Shown: positions 10,180 to 20,696, counted from the stretch's first letter. The stretch is DNA of 64,000 bases from an uncultured Prochlorococcus sp. (GCA_902627325.1 CACOIM010000003.1:1-64000), one strand, 5' to 3'. Numbers and translations are program-made. The notes: generated from the sequence alone by a model not told the origin.

Positions 10180-10672
10180 ACCAATTTTTAATTAGTAAGC
10201 TAGATTCTTTTTCTAATATTCCGCTTATAATTTCCATTTTATGATGAGCGCTCTCATGTTTTGATAAATCTATAGTCCCTCCTAACCCTCCTCTTTTAAA
10301 ATCACTTGCAGAAAAAATTACTTTACCCATTCTAGATTGTATTATTGCTCCAGCACACATTTGGCATGGTTCTAGATTTACAATCATGACACAGTCATTA
10401 AATCTCCAATCATTTCTTATCCAAGCAGCTTGGCGTAATGCTATTAATTCTGCATGACCTAATGGGTCTTTATCTATTTCACGTTTGTTACTTCCCCTAC
10501 CAATACACCTGCCCTTTTGGTCTATTATTAAAGCCGAGATTGGAAGTTCTCTTTCCCCCACAACTTTCGCTCTCCTAAGCACTACTTTCATCCATTTACT
10601 ATATTTTAAGTATGTTTTTTTTTGGTTTTTAATTGGATCTTTTAAATTTTTTACTAGTTTTCTCATAATCAT
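10154..10672 (-). CDS. tadA: tRNA-specific adenosine deaminase TadA-like
   Basis: Deaminase motifs GHAELIAL and NLEPCQMCAGAI; tail-to-tail overlap of 26 nt with the upstream gene. Confidence 0.88.
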   Translation of the reverse strand: MIMRKLVKNLKDPIKNQKKTYLKYSKWMKVVLRRAKVVGERELPISALIIDQKGRCIGRGSNKREIDKDPLGHAELIALRQAAWIRNDWRFNDCVMIVNLEPCQMCAGAIIQSRMGKVIFSASDFKRGGLGGTIDLSKHESAHHKMEIISGILEKESSLLIKNWFKKLRNEK

Positions 10673-10704
10673 ACTTTAAATCCTTTTTGTTAAATATTTG
10701 ATAA

Positions 10705-12105
10705 ATGACTGAAAAAATTACCAACGATCATATAAATTATTTTCCTTCCATTAAAGGAAATAATGATGAATTATTAAATGTTCTTATTAAAACTTCGGAA
10801 TTATTATGTAAATGGTACTCAGATACAAATAGAGTATCTCCTCTCCCTTTTAACAAAAGATTTAGAGTTTCCTATCCTCAAAAGAATGGGACTGATGTAA
10901 AAATTCTTTTAGATGAAATTGAAGATTTAGTATATTCATCCTTTTGTCCCTCACACCCGGGATCTCTAGCACACTTAGATCCTCCTCCCTTAACAATTTC
11001 TATAATTGGAGATTTAATAGCCTCTAGCTTAAATAATAATTTATTAGCAGAAGAACTATCCCCAAGTATTTCAAAACTTGAGAATGATTTATGTAAATGG
11101 TTATCTAAAAAAATAGGATTTGATATGAATTCTGGTGGCATTGCTGCTAGTGGTGGTACATTAAATAACCTAAATGCTCTTGTAACAGCAAAACATTACT
11201 CCGGATTAACATTTAATAATGAAACTGTTTTAATAATAAGTGAAGATGCTCATGTTTCTTTTAAGAAATGCGCAAAAATCTTAGGCATTGAAGATAGAAA
11301 TATATGTGTTGTTAATACTGATAAAAATGGAAGTATGAATATTCCATCTTTTATAAAATTAATTAATTCTATTATTAGAAGTGGTAAAAAGATTTTTGCA
11401 GTAGTAGCAACTTTTGGTACAACTTTTCGAGGGGCCTTAGACCCAATTAATGAAATAGGTAATTTATGTAATGATAAAAATATTTGGTTTCATATTGATG
11501 CGTCTATAGGAGGGATTTTCTTAGTAGCTGACAAATCCTTCGATAACATAACAGATATTAATATTAGTAATGCCAATTCAATAACTATTAATCCTCAGAA
11601 ACTGTTAGGAATCGCAAAGACTTCATCTTTATTACTTGTGTCAGATATTAATACATTAAAAAATACATTTCATACAGGTCTTCCTTATATTGATTCCCCC
11701 GATGATGTAATAAACAGGGGTGAATTAGGAGTACAAGGCTCTAGGCCAGCAGAAATAATAAAGCTTTGGCTTGGTTTAAGGTTTTTAGGTATGGAGGGAA
11801 TTGAAAATATTTTAAATGAGTCACTTTTGAAAAAGTCAATATTTATTGAAAAATTAGATGAAAATAAATTTGAAATCTTTAGTGGGCCTTTACATATAAT
11901 ATCTTTTTTACCAAAGAAAATGAATACTGATCAGTCAAACAAATGGACTCTTGAGGCAAGGAATTCTCTAATGGAGAGAAACTATATGATTTCTAGACCA
12001 CTTTATAAAGGGAGAAATTATCTTAGAATAGTGTTTGGAAATTATAATACTACTACTCAACATATCTCAGATTTGGCCGATTTCCTAAATAACTTTAATG
12101 TATGA
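10705..12105 (+). CDS. PLP-dependent group II (aspartate/DABA/glutamate-type) decarboxylase
   Basis: HPGSLAHLDPPP, ASGGTLNNLNAL, HIDASIGG, NPQKLLG. Confidence 0.8.
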   Translation: MTEKITNDHINYFPSIKGNNDELLNVLIKTSELLCKWYSDTNRVSPLPFNKRFRVSYPQKNGTDVKILLDEIEDLVYSSFCPSHPGSLAHLDPPPLTISIIGDLIASSLNNNLLAEELSPSISKLENDLCKWLSKKIGFDMNSGGIAASGGTLNNLNALVTAKHYSGLTFNNETVLIISEDAHVSFKKCAKILGIEDRNICVVNTDKNGSMNIPSFIKLINSIIRSGKKIFAVVATFGTTFRGALDPINEIGNLCNDKNIWFHIDASIGGIFLVADKSFDNITDINISNANSITINPQKLLGIAKTSSLLLVSDINTLKNTFHTGLPYIDSPDDVINRGELGVQGSRPAEIIKLWLGLRFLGMEGIENILNESLLKKSIFIEKLDENKFEIFSGPLHIISFLPKKMNTDQSNKWTLEARNSLMERNYMISRPLYKGRNYLRIVFGNYNTTTQHISDLADFLNNFNV

Positions 12106-12281
12106 ATAGACCAAAATTAATAGCTAAAATAACTGGCATTATTTCAATATTTATTTGTATTATCTATCTTTTATTCATTAGTTTTTTTGATTTTCGTGAC
12201 AACATAAATCGTTATTTAATTAATCAAACTGAGAATATGGGGGTAATTGTTTCTTATGTGGGGAATTTTCTTTTAAATTGA
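12102..12281 (+). CDS. Small hypothetical membrane protein (59 aa), below the cut-off of the supplied ORF track
   Basis: ATG at 12102 overlaps the upstream stop (ATGA-type coupling); MNRPKLIAKITGIISIFICIIYLLFISFFDFRDNINRYLINQTENMGVIVSYVGNFLLN, one clear TM helix. Confidence 0.5.
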   Translation: MNRPKLIAKITGIISIFICIIYLLFISFFDFRDNINRYLINQTENMGVIVSYVGNFLLN

Positions 12282-13722
12282 TCTTTCGTAAAGCTTCCTT
12301 TAGAAAATCTCTTAGGATATCTTCTCTTTTGTTTATCTCATAAAGATTTTGAACTATTTCATTAATACCTCCATCGCCCCAACTTTGATTATTTTCAAAA
12401 TATTGTGTAAATGCAAGTCCAACAATTCTAATAATCCATGCAGTTGTTATAGCTTGAACCGATTTACTTAATAATCTAGTGGTGAAGTTTGTTGATAATA
12501 AATTAGTAAACAAATTCATTCCACCTTTAACAATTCCTAATGTTGCTAAAACCTTTACGATGGATTTTGTAAGTTTTGATGCTCTTTCTTTTGTTAAATT
12601 TGCTCCATATATTTTTGAAATTTCTATTACCATTTGAATATTTATTACACTTGCTGCTAGTAAATCTATTCCTGGCAAAGGCGTTATAAATATTACTCCG
12701 CTTGTTACCCAAGAATATCTATTAATTAAATTTTTAGAAGAAGTATACCTTTGTCTATTTATTATATCTTTGCTAATTATACCTAATTTATTACACTGAA
12801 AAAGTATATTGTCTGCTAATAATTCTTCACCATTACTATCCAGTGTGTCGATAATTGCATTCAGTAAATCATCTACAATAATATCTTTCTTTTTTGGTCT
12901 ACTTCCTACATTCGCAATTGTTTGAGGTGATGCAATCGTAAATATTATTTTAGTTTTACTAGAAAATTTATTAATTAGTTTATGGATATTTTTCTTTATA
13001 CTTTCATTTTGATTTTTTGATCGTAAATCACATTTATTTAAAGCAATAATGATTGATTTCCCAATCTTAGATAGCTGCTGTATTAAATAGAGTTCATATT
13101 TATTTAAATCTTGATCTATGACAAATATTATTAGATCAGATTTTGAAGCTTTTTTAATAGTTTTTTCTTCTCTTTTTTCTCCTTCAATAGATGCTTCAAA
13201 AAGCCCTGGTGTATCAATGATATTTATATCTCTTTTTAGGAAAGGAATATTAATTTTATAAATATTCGAATTCTTTGTTGTTCCAATGGTAGGAGAAGTT
13301 TCTCCTACTATATTTTTAAGTAATCCTCTGGCTATAGACGTTTTACCACATGATCCCGCACCAAAGAGAATTACATTGTAATCTGAAGAATTAAGTTGTT
13401 TCTCAATCTTAAATTTTTCATATTTAATCATCTCAATATTTACATTATTCTCTATTTGATAAATAATGTCATTAATACCTTTTAGACTTTTCTTTGCTGC
13501 TGCAACTTTATTATTGATTTTATATAGTTTGTTTTTAAATAAGGTTTTATGTATTATTTTTTTAAAAAGTCTCTTATTATTTTTATAAATAAATAAAACT
13601 ATTACAAATAAAACTAATAAGAAATAAATATTAAATACACTTTTTATAATATTAATTATTAGATAGATAATTAATAAGGGAATTATGTATTTATTATAAT
13701 TTATGAAATATCTTTTCATCAA
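12220..13722 (-). CDS. Era-like GTPase with C-terminal DUF697-like membrane domain
   Basis: Walker A GAGSCGKTS, DTPG, NKCD; C-terminal hydrophobic region TPLPGIDLLAASVINIQMVIEISKIYG. Confidence 0.8.
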   Translation of the reverse strand: MMKRYFINYNKYIIPLLIIYLIINIIKSVFNIYFLLVLFVIVLFIYKNNKRLFKKIIHKTLFKNKLYKINNKVAAAKKSLKGINDIIYQIENNVNIEMIKYEKFKIEKQLNSSDYNVILFGAGSCGKTSIARGLLKNIVGETSPTIGTTKNSNIYKINIPFLKRDINIIDTPGLFEASIEGEKREEKTIKKASKSDLIIFVIDQDLNKYELYLIQQLSKIGKSIIIALNKCDLRSKNQNESIKKNIHKLINKFSSKTKIIFTIASPQTIANVGSRPKKKDIIVDDLLNAIIDTLDSNGEELLADNILFQCNKLGIISKDIINRQRYTSSKNLINRYSWVTSGVIFITPLPGIDLLAASVINIQMVIEISKIYGANLTKERASKLTKSIVKVLATLGIVKGGMNLFTNLLSTNFTTRLLSKSVQAITTAWIIRIVGLAFTQYFENNQSWGDGGINEIVQNLYEINKREDILRDFLKEALRKINLKENSPHKKQLPPYSQFD

Positions 13723-13723
13723 A

Positions 13724-14176
13724 TTAACGCCTGTATCTAAAGTAATTTATTATCAAGACTAAAATTCCTATATTTATAGCTAAATCTGCAATATTAAAAA
13801 CTGGAAAATCTACGAATTTAATCTTTATAAAATCTATTACGTAGCCATAAAAGATTCTATCTACACCATTACCAATACTCCCCGCAGCTATAAATGATAA
13901 ACCATATTTATTAATACGTTTATCTTTTCTTATAAATATTAAATACATTAATATAATCGTTGAAATTATACTTATTAAAGATAGAAATAATCTACTTCCA
14001 CTTAAGATATTAAATGCTGCTCCATAATTGCGAATATATTCTATTGTAAGTATTAATAAGTCCTTGTTTATTAATTTATTAATATTCAAACTTATATATA
14101 TTTTACTATACTGATCTAGAAAGCATAAAATACTTATTACAATTAAATATTTAAATCTACTAAAAATTATTCTCAT
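13724..14176 (-). CDS. lspA: Lipoprotein signal peptidase (signal peptidase II)
   Basis: LDQYSKIYI, NYGAAFNI, GSIGNGVDRIFYGYVIDFI, FNIADLAINIG. Confidence 0.93.
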   Translation of the reverse strand: MRIIFSRFKYLIVISILCFLDQYSKIYISLNINKLINKDLLILTIEYIRNYGAAFNILSGSRLFLSLISIISTIILMYLIFIRKDKRINKYGLSFIAAGSIGNGVDRIFYGYVIDFIKIKFVDFPVFNIADLAINIGILVLIINYFRYRR

Positions 14177-14180
14177 TTTA

Positions 14181-14744
14181 CTAATCTTTTAACTTATTTA
14201 TTAGTCTAATAGATAAAAAGATTGGGAATAAAGTAACAATTTGAAATGGAATTTTACTCAATGTAAATAGTCCAATATTGTAAAATATTAGATTTTGTTT
14301 GTTAAATATTAACAATTGGACGATTAAATATATTAGACCTGTTAAATGCATCATTATTAAGCTTAATAATGCATATTTCATGAATTTAATGAATGAAAAT
14401 TTATTTTTATAATTTAATACGTTTATAATACTTATTAATGGAAATATACCTATTAAATAACCAAAATTTGGTGTTATTATATATCCTAATGAACCTCCAT
14501 CAAAAAATACTGGCAAAAAAAATAATCCAATAAATATATAAATAGCATAAACTTTTGTCAAGAATTCTCCTGAATAGATTAGAGTTAAAAATATTATTAT
14601 AGGTATTTGATAATTTATAGGAATCTCTACAATTCTATAAATTTTTTCAACACTAGGTATTGGTATATTTATGGGGATCATAGAAGAAATAACAATACTC
14701 TCAAAAGAAACTATAAATTTATAAATATTCTTTTTACTTATCAT
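14181..14744 (-). CDS. bioY: BioY family biotin transporter S component
   Basis: Small integral membrane protein with a BioY-like region (LPVFFDGGSLGYIITPNFGYLIGIFP). Confidence 0.8.
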   Translation of the reverse strand: MISKKNIYKFIVSFESIVISSMIPINIPIPSVEKIYRIVEIPINYQIPIIIFLTLIYSGEFLTKVYAIYIFIGLFFLPVFFDGGSLGYIITPNFGYLIGIFPLISIINVLNYKNKFSFIKFMKYALLSLIMMHLTGLIYLIVQLLIFNKQNLIFYNIGLFTLSKIPFQIVTLFPIFLSIRLINKLKD

Positions 14745-14766
14745 AAATATTGAGAACTTTATCTGC

Positions 14767-15996
14767 CTATAAACTTCTTAAGGCTACTATTGGATCAAGT
14801 TTAGATGCCCTTTTTGCTGGTAAAACTCCGAAGATAAGGCCAATAGAGCCAGAAATTATCATTGTAGATAATGTTGTAGGTATTCCAACCGATGCAGGCA
14901 GTGGAGTAATAATTCCTACTATGTAAACACCTGATAAACCTGTAAATGTCCCTATTAGTCCGCCAATAACAGAAAGTATTAAAGCCTCAAAAAGAAATTG
15001 AACTAAAACATCGGACTGTTTAGCTCCAATTGCTTTTCTGAGACCTATTTCTTCAGTTCTTTCACTTACTGAGACAAGCATAATATTCATGATTCCTATA
15101 CCGCCAACTATTAATGATACTGCTCCAATTCCAGCTAATAAAAATGTTAGGCCACTTGTAATGTTGGTAACTATATTCAATGCATCTTCTTGAGATCGGA
15201 CAGCAAAGTCATCATCTCTTAATATATTATGTCTTTGCCTTAGTAAATTTGTTATTTGGAACTTTGCTGCACTCGTTTTGTTTTTACTAATAGCTTCAAC
15301 ACTAATAAAGCTTAAACTAATTCCAAAAGTAGGATCTTTACCTGTAATCCTATTAACCATTGTTGTTAAAGGAATATAGGCATTTTTATCCTGATTACTT
15401 CCAAATACTGCACCTTTAGGTTCAAGTACTCCAATTATTTCGTAGGAATGATCTTTAATTCTAATTTTTTTCCCTAAAGCTATACCATTTTTAAAAAATT
15501 CATTTTTCAAATCAGGACCTATTACTACAACACTTTTGGAACCCTTTACGTCATTTTGAGATATGAATCTTCCTTTATTTACTTCAAAACTTCTTACTTG
15601 TAAAAATTCTGGAGTAATTCCTGCGATTGAAATACTTAAGCTTTTTGAATTTGATTGGACAATTTCATTGGCTGAGATTTGAGGGGCAACTTTATTTACG
15701 CTAGGAACTTGTTCTTCAATAGCATAGGCATCATCTAATACCAAATTTTTTGGAAATGCTATGCCTCTTCTTCTTGTGTCATTATTACCAGGAACAATAA
15801 ATAAAACATTGGCACCCAAATTACTTAATTGATTTTTAGCTAATGTTTGAGCACCTCTCCCTAATCCAACTAATGTTATTACGGAAGCATTTCCAATTAT
15901 TATGCCCAACATTGTTAGAGAGCTTCTTAATTTATTTGAGATTAGCGTTTTTGATGCCATTTTAAAGGCTTCTTTAAGGGAGATATTTCTAGACAT
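14767..15996 (-). CDS. ABC transporter permease, MacB/DevC type
   Basis: MacB-type N-terminus (LRSSLTMLGIIIGNASVITLVGLGRGAQ) and FtsX domain (GGIGIMNIMLVSVSERTEEIGLRKAIGAK). Confidence 0.92.
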   Translation of the reverse strand: MSRNISLKEAFKMASKTLISNKLRSSLTMLGIIIGNASVITLVGLGRGAQTLAKNQLSNLGANVLFIVPGNNDTRRRGIAFPKNLVLDDAYAIEEQVPSVNKVAPQISANEIVQSNSKSLSISIAGITPEFLQVRSFEVNKGRFISQNDVKGSKSVVVIGPDLKNEFFKNGIALGKKIRIKDHSYEIIGVLEPKGAVFGSNQDKNAYIPLTTMVNRITGKDPTFGISLSFISVEAISKNKTSAAKFQITNLLRQRHNILRDDDFAVRSQEDALNIVTNITSGLTFLLAGIGAVSLIVGGIGIMNIMLVSVSERTEEIGLRKAIGAKQSDVLVQFLFEALILSVIGGLIGTFTGLSGVYIVGIITPLPASVGIPTTLSTMIISGSIGLIFGVLPAKRASKLDPIVALRSL

Positions 15997-17779
15997 ATTT
16001 ATATTTTTCTTCTAAATCATTAGATCCTTCTATTTGACCTTTATAAATCACTCCCTCATTTAATTGTAAAGTTATCAAATCTTCATCTTTTATGTTATTG
16101 ATTACTGAATCAAGTTGACAGATTGTAGAAATATTTGAATCTAATTTTTTATAAACTTGCAAACATTTTTCAAGAGACTGATCAGTTATTATTCCAGTAA
16201 TATGTTTTGAAAATGGTAACAACTCTAATAGATTTTTATTAACTATTATTATCTCTCCTGGGGATACTAAAGATAAATCTTTTTCAGTATTAATTACTCT
16301 AGCTTTTCCAGTAACAGCTGTTTCACCTATAGATATACCGCGAGCAATTACTTTTCTAACTAAACCAACTTTAATCAAGTCAGTTGAGCCGCTTATCCCA
16401 GTAAGTGTTCCTGCTGTCTGAACAACTAAATCTCCTTGCTTTAGGATATTCATCTCCTGGGCAATTTGCATAGCAATGCTAAAAATTTTTGCTGCTCTTT
16501 CTTGACTCTCTATTAATATTGGTGTTACTCCCCATGCAAGTTGTAATCGTCTTGCAACTGACTTTTCACTTGTGGTTGCAAGTATGGGAGTTGGAGGTCT
16601 AAATTTACTAACATTATGAGCTGTAGCCCCAGATTTTGTAAGAGGTATTATAGCAGCGGCATCTAGTTGCCTTGATATACTACTAACTGCCGCACTAATA
16701 GCATTAGGAATTGTACTTGGTAGGTGACTTTCAATAGCTTTTTGTGGATAATCTCTTTCTATTCTTCTAGCTATTGTAGCCATAGTTTTAACAGCTTCAA
16801 TTGGATAATCGCCTACAGCTGTCTCATTTGAAAGCATAACTGCATCTGTTCCATCAAGTATCGCATTAGCTACATCACTCACTTCTGCCCTTGTCGGTCT
16901 TGGACTTGATGCCATAGAGTCCAACATCTGGGTTGCAGTAATTATGGGAATACCAAGTGTATTTGCCTTTTTTATTAATTCTTTTTGTAGTAATGGTACT
17001 TCCTCAGGTGGCATTTCAACCCCTAAATCACCTCTTGCCACCATTACACCATCACATAAAGGTAAAACTGAGTCTATTTGATCTATTGCTTCAAATTTTT
17101 CTATTTTTGCTACTACAGGGGTTGAATAACCATGCTCATTAATTAAATCTTTGATTTCATTTATATCAGAAGGATTTCTTACAAAACTTAGTGCAATCCA
17201 ATCAACCCCAGATTTTAATCCAAATTCTAAATCTTTCTTATCTTTATCCGTAAGTGCTTTCACGGATAATTGTACATCTGGAAAGTTTACACCTTTATTA
17301 TTGGAAAGAACACCACCAACTGTAACTTTACAAATAAGTAAATTTTCTTTATTGTCAACACTTTCAACAATCATTTCAACTCTACCATCATCGAGCAATA
17401 TCCTTTTCCCTACTGAAACTTCATCCGTTAATCTTTCATAAGTAACATTTGCAATTTCCTTATTACATTCAACATTTTTTGATGTTAATGAAAATAAATC
17501 ACCTTTTTTTACCTTTACTGGGCCATCTTTAAATCTCCCTAATCGAATCTTTGGACCTTGTAAATCCTGTAATATACCTATATGTAGATCTAGCTCCGAA
17601 GAAACTTTTCTAATGGTTTTAATTCTTTCAGCATGATCTTCATGATCACCATGAGAGAAATTCAATCGGAATGTCGTAACACCAGCTTTGATAAGTTCAA
17701 TAATGGCCGTTTCTGATTGAGTTGCGGGCCCGATAGTAGCAACTATTTTTGTTCTTCTTTTTAAATCAACATTTGGCAT
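15989..17779 (-). CDS. pyk: Pyruvate kinase with C-terminal PEP-utilizer-like extension
   Basis: RRTKIVATIGPAT, LRLNFSHG, MVARGDLGVE, ATQMLDSM; 596 aa with an extra C-terminal domain. Confidence 0.96.
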   Translation of the reverse strand: MPNVDLKRRTKIVATIGPATQSETAIIELIKAGVTTFRLNFSHGDHEDHAERIKTIRKVSSELDLHIGILQDLQGPKIRLGRFKDGPVKVKKGDLFSLTSKNVECNKEIANVTYERLTDEVSVGKRILLDDGRVEMIVESVDNKENLLICKVTVGGVLSNNKGVNFPDVQLSVKALTDKDKKDLEFGLKSGVDWIALSFVRNPSDINEIKDLINEHGYSTPVVAKIEKFEAIDQIDSVLPLCDGVMVARGDLGVEMPPEEVPLLQKELIKKANTLGIPIITATQMLDSMASSPRPTRAEVSDVANAILDGTDAVMLSNETAVGDYPIEAVKTMATIARRIERDYPQKAIESHLPSTIPNAISAAVSSISRQLDAAAIIPLTKSGATAHNVSKFRPPTPILATTSEKSVARRLQLAWGVTPILIESQERAAKIFSIAMQIAQEMNILKQGDLVVQTAGTLTGISGSTDLIKVGLVRKVIARGISIGETAVTGKARVINTEKDLSLVSPGEIIIVNKNLLELLPFSKHITGIITDQSLEKCLQVYKKLDSNISTICQLDSVINNIKDEDLITLQLNEGVIYKGQIEGSNDLEEKYKYV

Positions 17780-17835
17780 ATAAATTTTTCAAGAATAAGT
17801 TAAATTTATCATATAAAAAACTTTATTAATAAGCT

Positions 17836-18165
17836 ATGGATTTTGATAATTATCAGATAGAAGCAAGAAAAACTGCTATTTACCCTAATAAAGACAAAAA
17901 TTTTATATATCCAACACTTGGTTTAGTTGGTGAAAGTGGAGAAGTTGCTGAAAAAATAAAAAAAGTTTTGAGAGATAATAATGGTAATTTTGATTATGAA
18001 TCTAAAACTGCTATTAAGAAGGAGCTTGGAGATGTTCTATGGTATTTAGCGAATTTATGTAACGAATTAGATTTTACTCTAAATGAAGTAGCTGAAGAAA
18101 ATCTAGAGAAATTAAACAATAGATTATTGAGAGGAAAAATTTCTGGTTCAGGAGATGATAGATAA
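17836..18165 (+). CDS. MazG-like nucleotide pyrophosphohydrolase
   Basis: GLVGESGEVAEKIKKV, KKELGDVLWYLANLC (MazG EExxE...ExxD pattern). Confidence 0.88.
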   Translation: MDFDNYQIEARKTAIYPNKDKNFIYPTLGLVGESGEVAEKIKKVLRDNNGNFDYESKTAIKKELGDVLWYLANLCNELDFTLNEVAEENLEKLNNRLLRGKISGSGDDR

Positions 18166-18166
18166 A

Positions 18167-18460
18167 TTAATAGCTCACAAATAAGGGAGAATATGCTAAT
18201 CCAGTAACGAAATTTTCGACCACATTTAATAGTAAAAAAGCTAAAATTGAAGAAATATCAAATCCTCCTATGGGAGGAATTATCCCTCTAAAAAGATTTA
18301 AATAGGGATCCGTAATTGAGCATATCGCAGAGAGTATCCCATTACTCCAATCTATACTTGGAAACCATGTAAGTAAAACTCTTACAATGAGAATGAATGA
18401 ATATATTTGTAGTGTTTGACCTAAAACAGCAAAAATTTCAGTAACCATTTTCCTAATCAA
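18167..18460 (-). CDS. YggT family membrane protein
   Basis: LIVRVLLTWFPSIDW, ITDPYLNLFRGIIPPIGGFDISSILAFLLL. Confidence 0.88.
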   Translation of the reverse strand: MIRKMVTEIFAVLGQTLQIYSFILIVRVLLTWFPSIDWSNGILSAICSITDPYLNLFRGIIPPIGGFDISSILAFLLLNVVENFVTGLAYSPLFVSY

Positions 18461-18478
18461 TATTACTCATATTAACAT

Positions 18479-18958
18479 TTACTTTTTTGACTCGCCTATT
18501 TTTGAGAGAAATTCATTACTTACAGCAAATGTTTGAAAAAATTTATCTGATAGTGATAACCAATAGGATCTTCCATCCTTTTGCTTTCTTTTTACAATAA
18601 ATCTCTTTTCTATAAGTTCTTTAATATGATCATATGCACTTGATCCTCTAAGAATAATTAAATCAGATTGTAGTAATTTTTTCTTTATCGCTATAACAGC
18701 TAAGGTTCTTAATACTGATGTTTTTAATTCTGCAGGTAATAAGTCCTCAACATAATCATTTAGAGATTGTTTAAGTTCAAGAGAAATTAAAGAATTATTG
18801 CAGATAATCTCTAAAGCTGAAGATGAATTAGAGTATTTTTCAGAAAGTTGCTTAATTGCATCAGTTACAGAATTTAGATCCGAGCTAGTAAGTTCAGATA
18901 AAGTTTTTTTTGAAACTGGTTTACCTTTTAAATACAGGACAGCCTCAATTTTTGTCAC
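18479..18958 (-). CDS. scpB: Segregation and condensation protein ScpB
   Basis: EAVLYLKGKPVS, winged-helix LRTLAVIAIKKKLLQSDLIILRGSSAYDHIKELIEK. Confidence 0.85.
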   Translation of the reverse strand: MTKIEAVLYLKGKPVSKKTLSELTSSDLNSVTDAIKQLSEKYSNSSSALEIICNNSLISLELKQSLNDYVEDLLPAELKTSVLRTLAVIAIKKKLLQSDLIILRGSSAYDHIKELIEKRFIVKRKQKDGRSYWLSLSDKFFQTFAVSNEFLSKIGESKK

Positions 18959-19042
18959 TAATTTATGACCTAACTCATTATTCTCATTAGTAATTATTTG
19001 ATCGATAATTATTTCTAAATCTAAACTAAGATAACGCCTTAT

Positions 19043-20581
19043 CTAAGTTGATGCACCTAAAAATAACTTATATGTTTTATTATTTGATTCATCCCAGTAT
19101 TTGTAACCAAGATCATTAACAAATTCATACCAGTCATGAATATAGTTTTCATTTATTAATACTCCAATTACAATTCTCCCAACATCAGCGCCATGATTTC
19201 TGTAATGAAATACACTAATACTCCAATCAGGTTTCATACTTTTTAAAAATTTCATTAGGGCTCCAGGCCTTTCTGGAAACTCAAATCTATATAAAATTTC
19301 TTTTAAATTTTCATTTACTTCTGAAAATCGGTACGGTAGTCTTCCTCCCACCATATGCCTTAAATGATTTTTAGACAATTCATCATTACTAATATCTATA
19401 TAGTTATATTTTGAATTATTAAACTCTTCAATCAGCAATTTTTTGTCTGCTAATCCATTAACTTGTAAACCTATGAAAATTTGTGCATTTTGCGAATTTG
19501 ACATTCTATAACTAAATTCAGTTAAGTTTCTATCTTTTAGTAATTTACAAAGATCTATTAAACTGCCAGCTTTCTCAGGGATTTCTACCGCGAGCATTGC
19601 TTCTTTATATTCTCCTAATTCAGCTCTTTCTGCAACAAATCTAAGCCTTTCAAAGTTCATATTTGCTCCACAAGCTATTGAAACGAGATTAAGTTGATTA
19701 TGTCTTTTCTCAATAATATCTTTTTTCATACCTGCAATAGATAGTGCGCCAGCTGGCTCTAGTATTGATCTTGTATCTTCAAAAACATCTTTGATCGCCG
19801 CACAGATTTCATCATTATTAACAGTAATTATTTTATCCACGTATTTTTTTGTTATTTCAAACGTTAATTTTCCAACTTTTTTTACAGCTACTCCATCAGC
19901 AAATAAACCTACATTTTCTAGTTCAATTATTTTGTTTTCTTTCAAGGATCTTGACATTGCATCAGCATCTTCTGGCTCTACACCAATAACTTTTGTTTCT
20001 GGCCAGAGATTTTTTATGTAAGTTAATATTCCAGCGACTAATCCACCACCACCTACAGCTACATATATACAATCTGGAGGATCTCCGAGCTGACTAATTA
20101 TTTCAACTGCGATAGTCCCTTGGCCAGCAATAACATCTATGTCATCAAAAGGATGAATAAACGTAAGGTCTCTCTCTTTGCTTAAGCGTAAAGCCTCTGA
20201 GTATGATTCATCATAATTTTCACCAAATAATATAACCTCTGCTTGAAGTTCTTTAACAGCTTTAATTTTTACTAAAGGGGTGGTTATCGGCATTAAGATA
20301 GTTGCTTTAGATTTTAATTTAAGTGCACTAAGTGCAACTCCTTGAGCATGATTTCCAGCACTTGAAGTAATTACACCTTTTTTTAATTTATGTCTGCTAA
20401 GGTTTCTCATCTTATTAAATGCGCCTCTTATCTTGAATGAGAAAACATCTTGTAAATCCTCTCTTTTTAGGAAAATATTATTATTGAACCTCTTGCTCAA
20501 AATATTTGCTTTTTCTAAAGGGGTCTCTTTAGCCACCTCATAGACTCTAGCTTGCAGAATTTTTTTTAAATTTTCTTTCAT
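19043..20581 (-). CDS. ilvA: Threonine ammonia-lyase (biosynthetic)
   Basis: PLP motif LKREDLQDVFSFKIRGA, SSAGNHAQGVA, GGGGLVAGI; two C-terminal ACT-like domains. Confidence 0.96.
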   Translation of the reverse strand: MKENLKKILQARVYEVAKETPLEKANILSKRFNNNIFLKREDLQDVFSFKIRGAFNKMRNLSRHKLKKGVITSSAGNHAQGVALSALKLKSKATILMPITTPLVKIKAVKELQAEVILFGENYDESYSEALRLSKERDLTFIHPFDDIDVIAGQGTIAVEIISQLGDPPDCIYVAVGGGGLVAGILTYIKNLWPETKVIGVEPEDADAMSRSLKENKIIELENVGLFADGVAVKKVGKLTFEITKKYVDKIITVNNDEICAAIKDVFEDTRSILEPAGALSIAGMKKDIIEKRHNQLNLVSIACGANMNFERLRFVAERAELGEYKEAMLAVEIPEKAGSLIDLCKLLKDRNLTEFSYRMSNSQNAQIFIGLQVNGLADKKLLIEEFNNSKYNYIDISNDELSKNHLRHMVGGRLPYRFSEVNENLKEILYRFEFPERPGALMKFLKSMKPDWSISVFHYRNHGADVGRIVIGVLINENYIHDWYEFVNDLGYKYWDESNNKTYKLFLGAST

Positions 20582-20696
20582 ATATTTATTTTTAGCATTA
20601 ATATATTAATCTAATAAAACATTACATAATCTATTTTATAAAAAACACTCAAATTGGCACTCCGCGTTTTAAATTAGATATAGATTATTTTAAATA

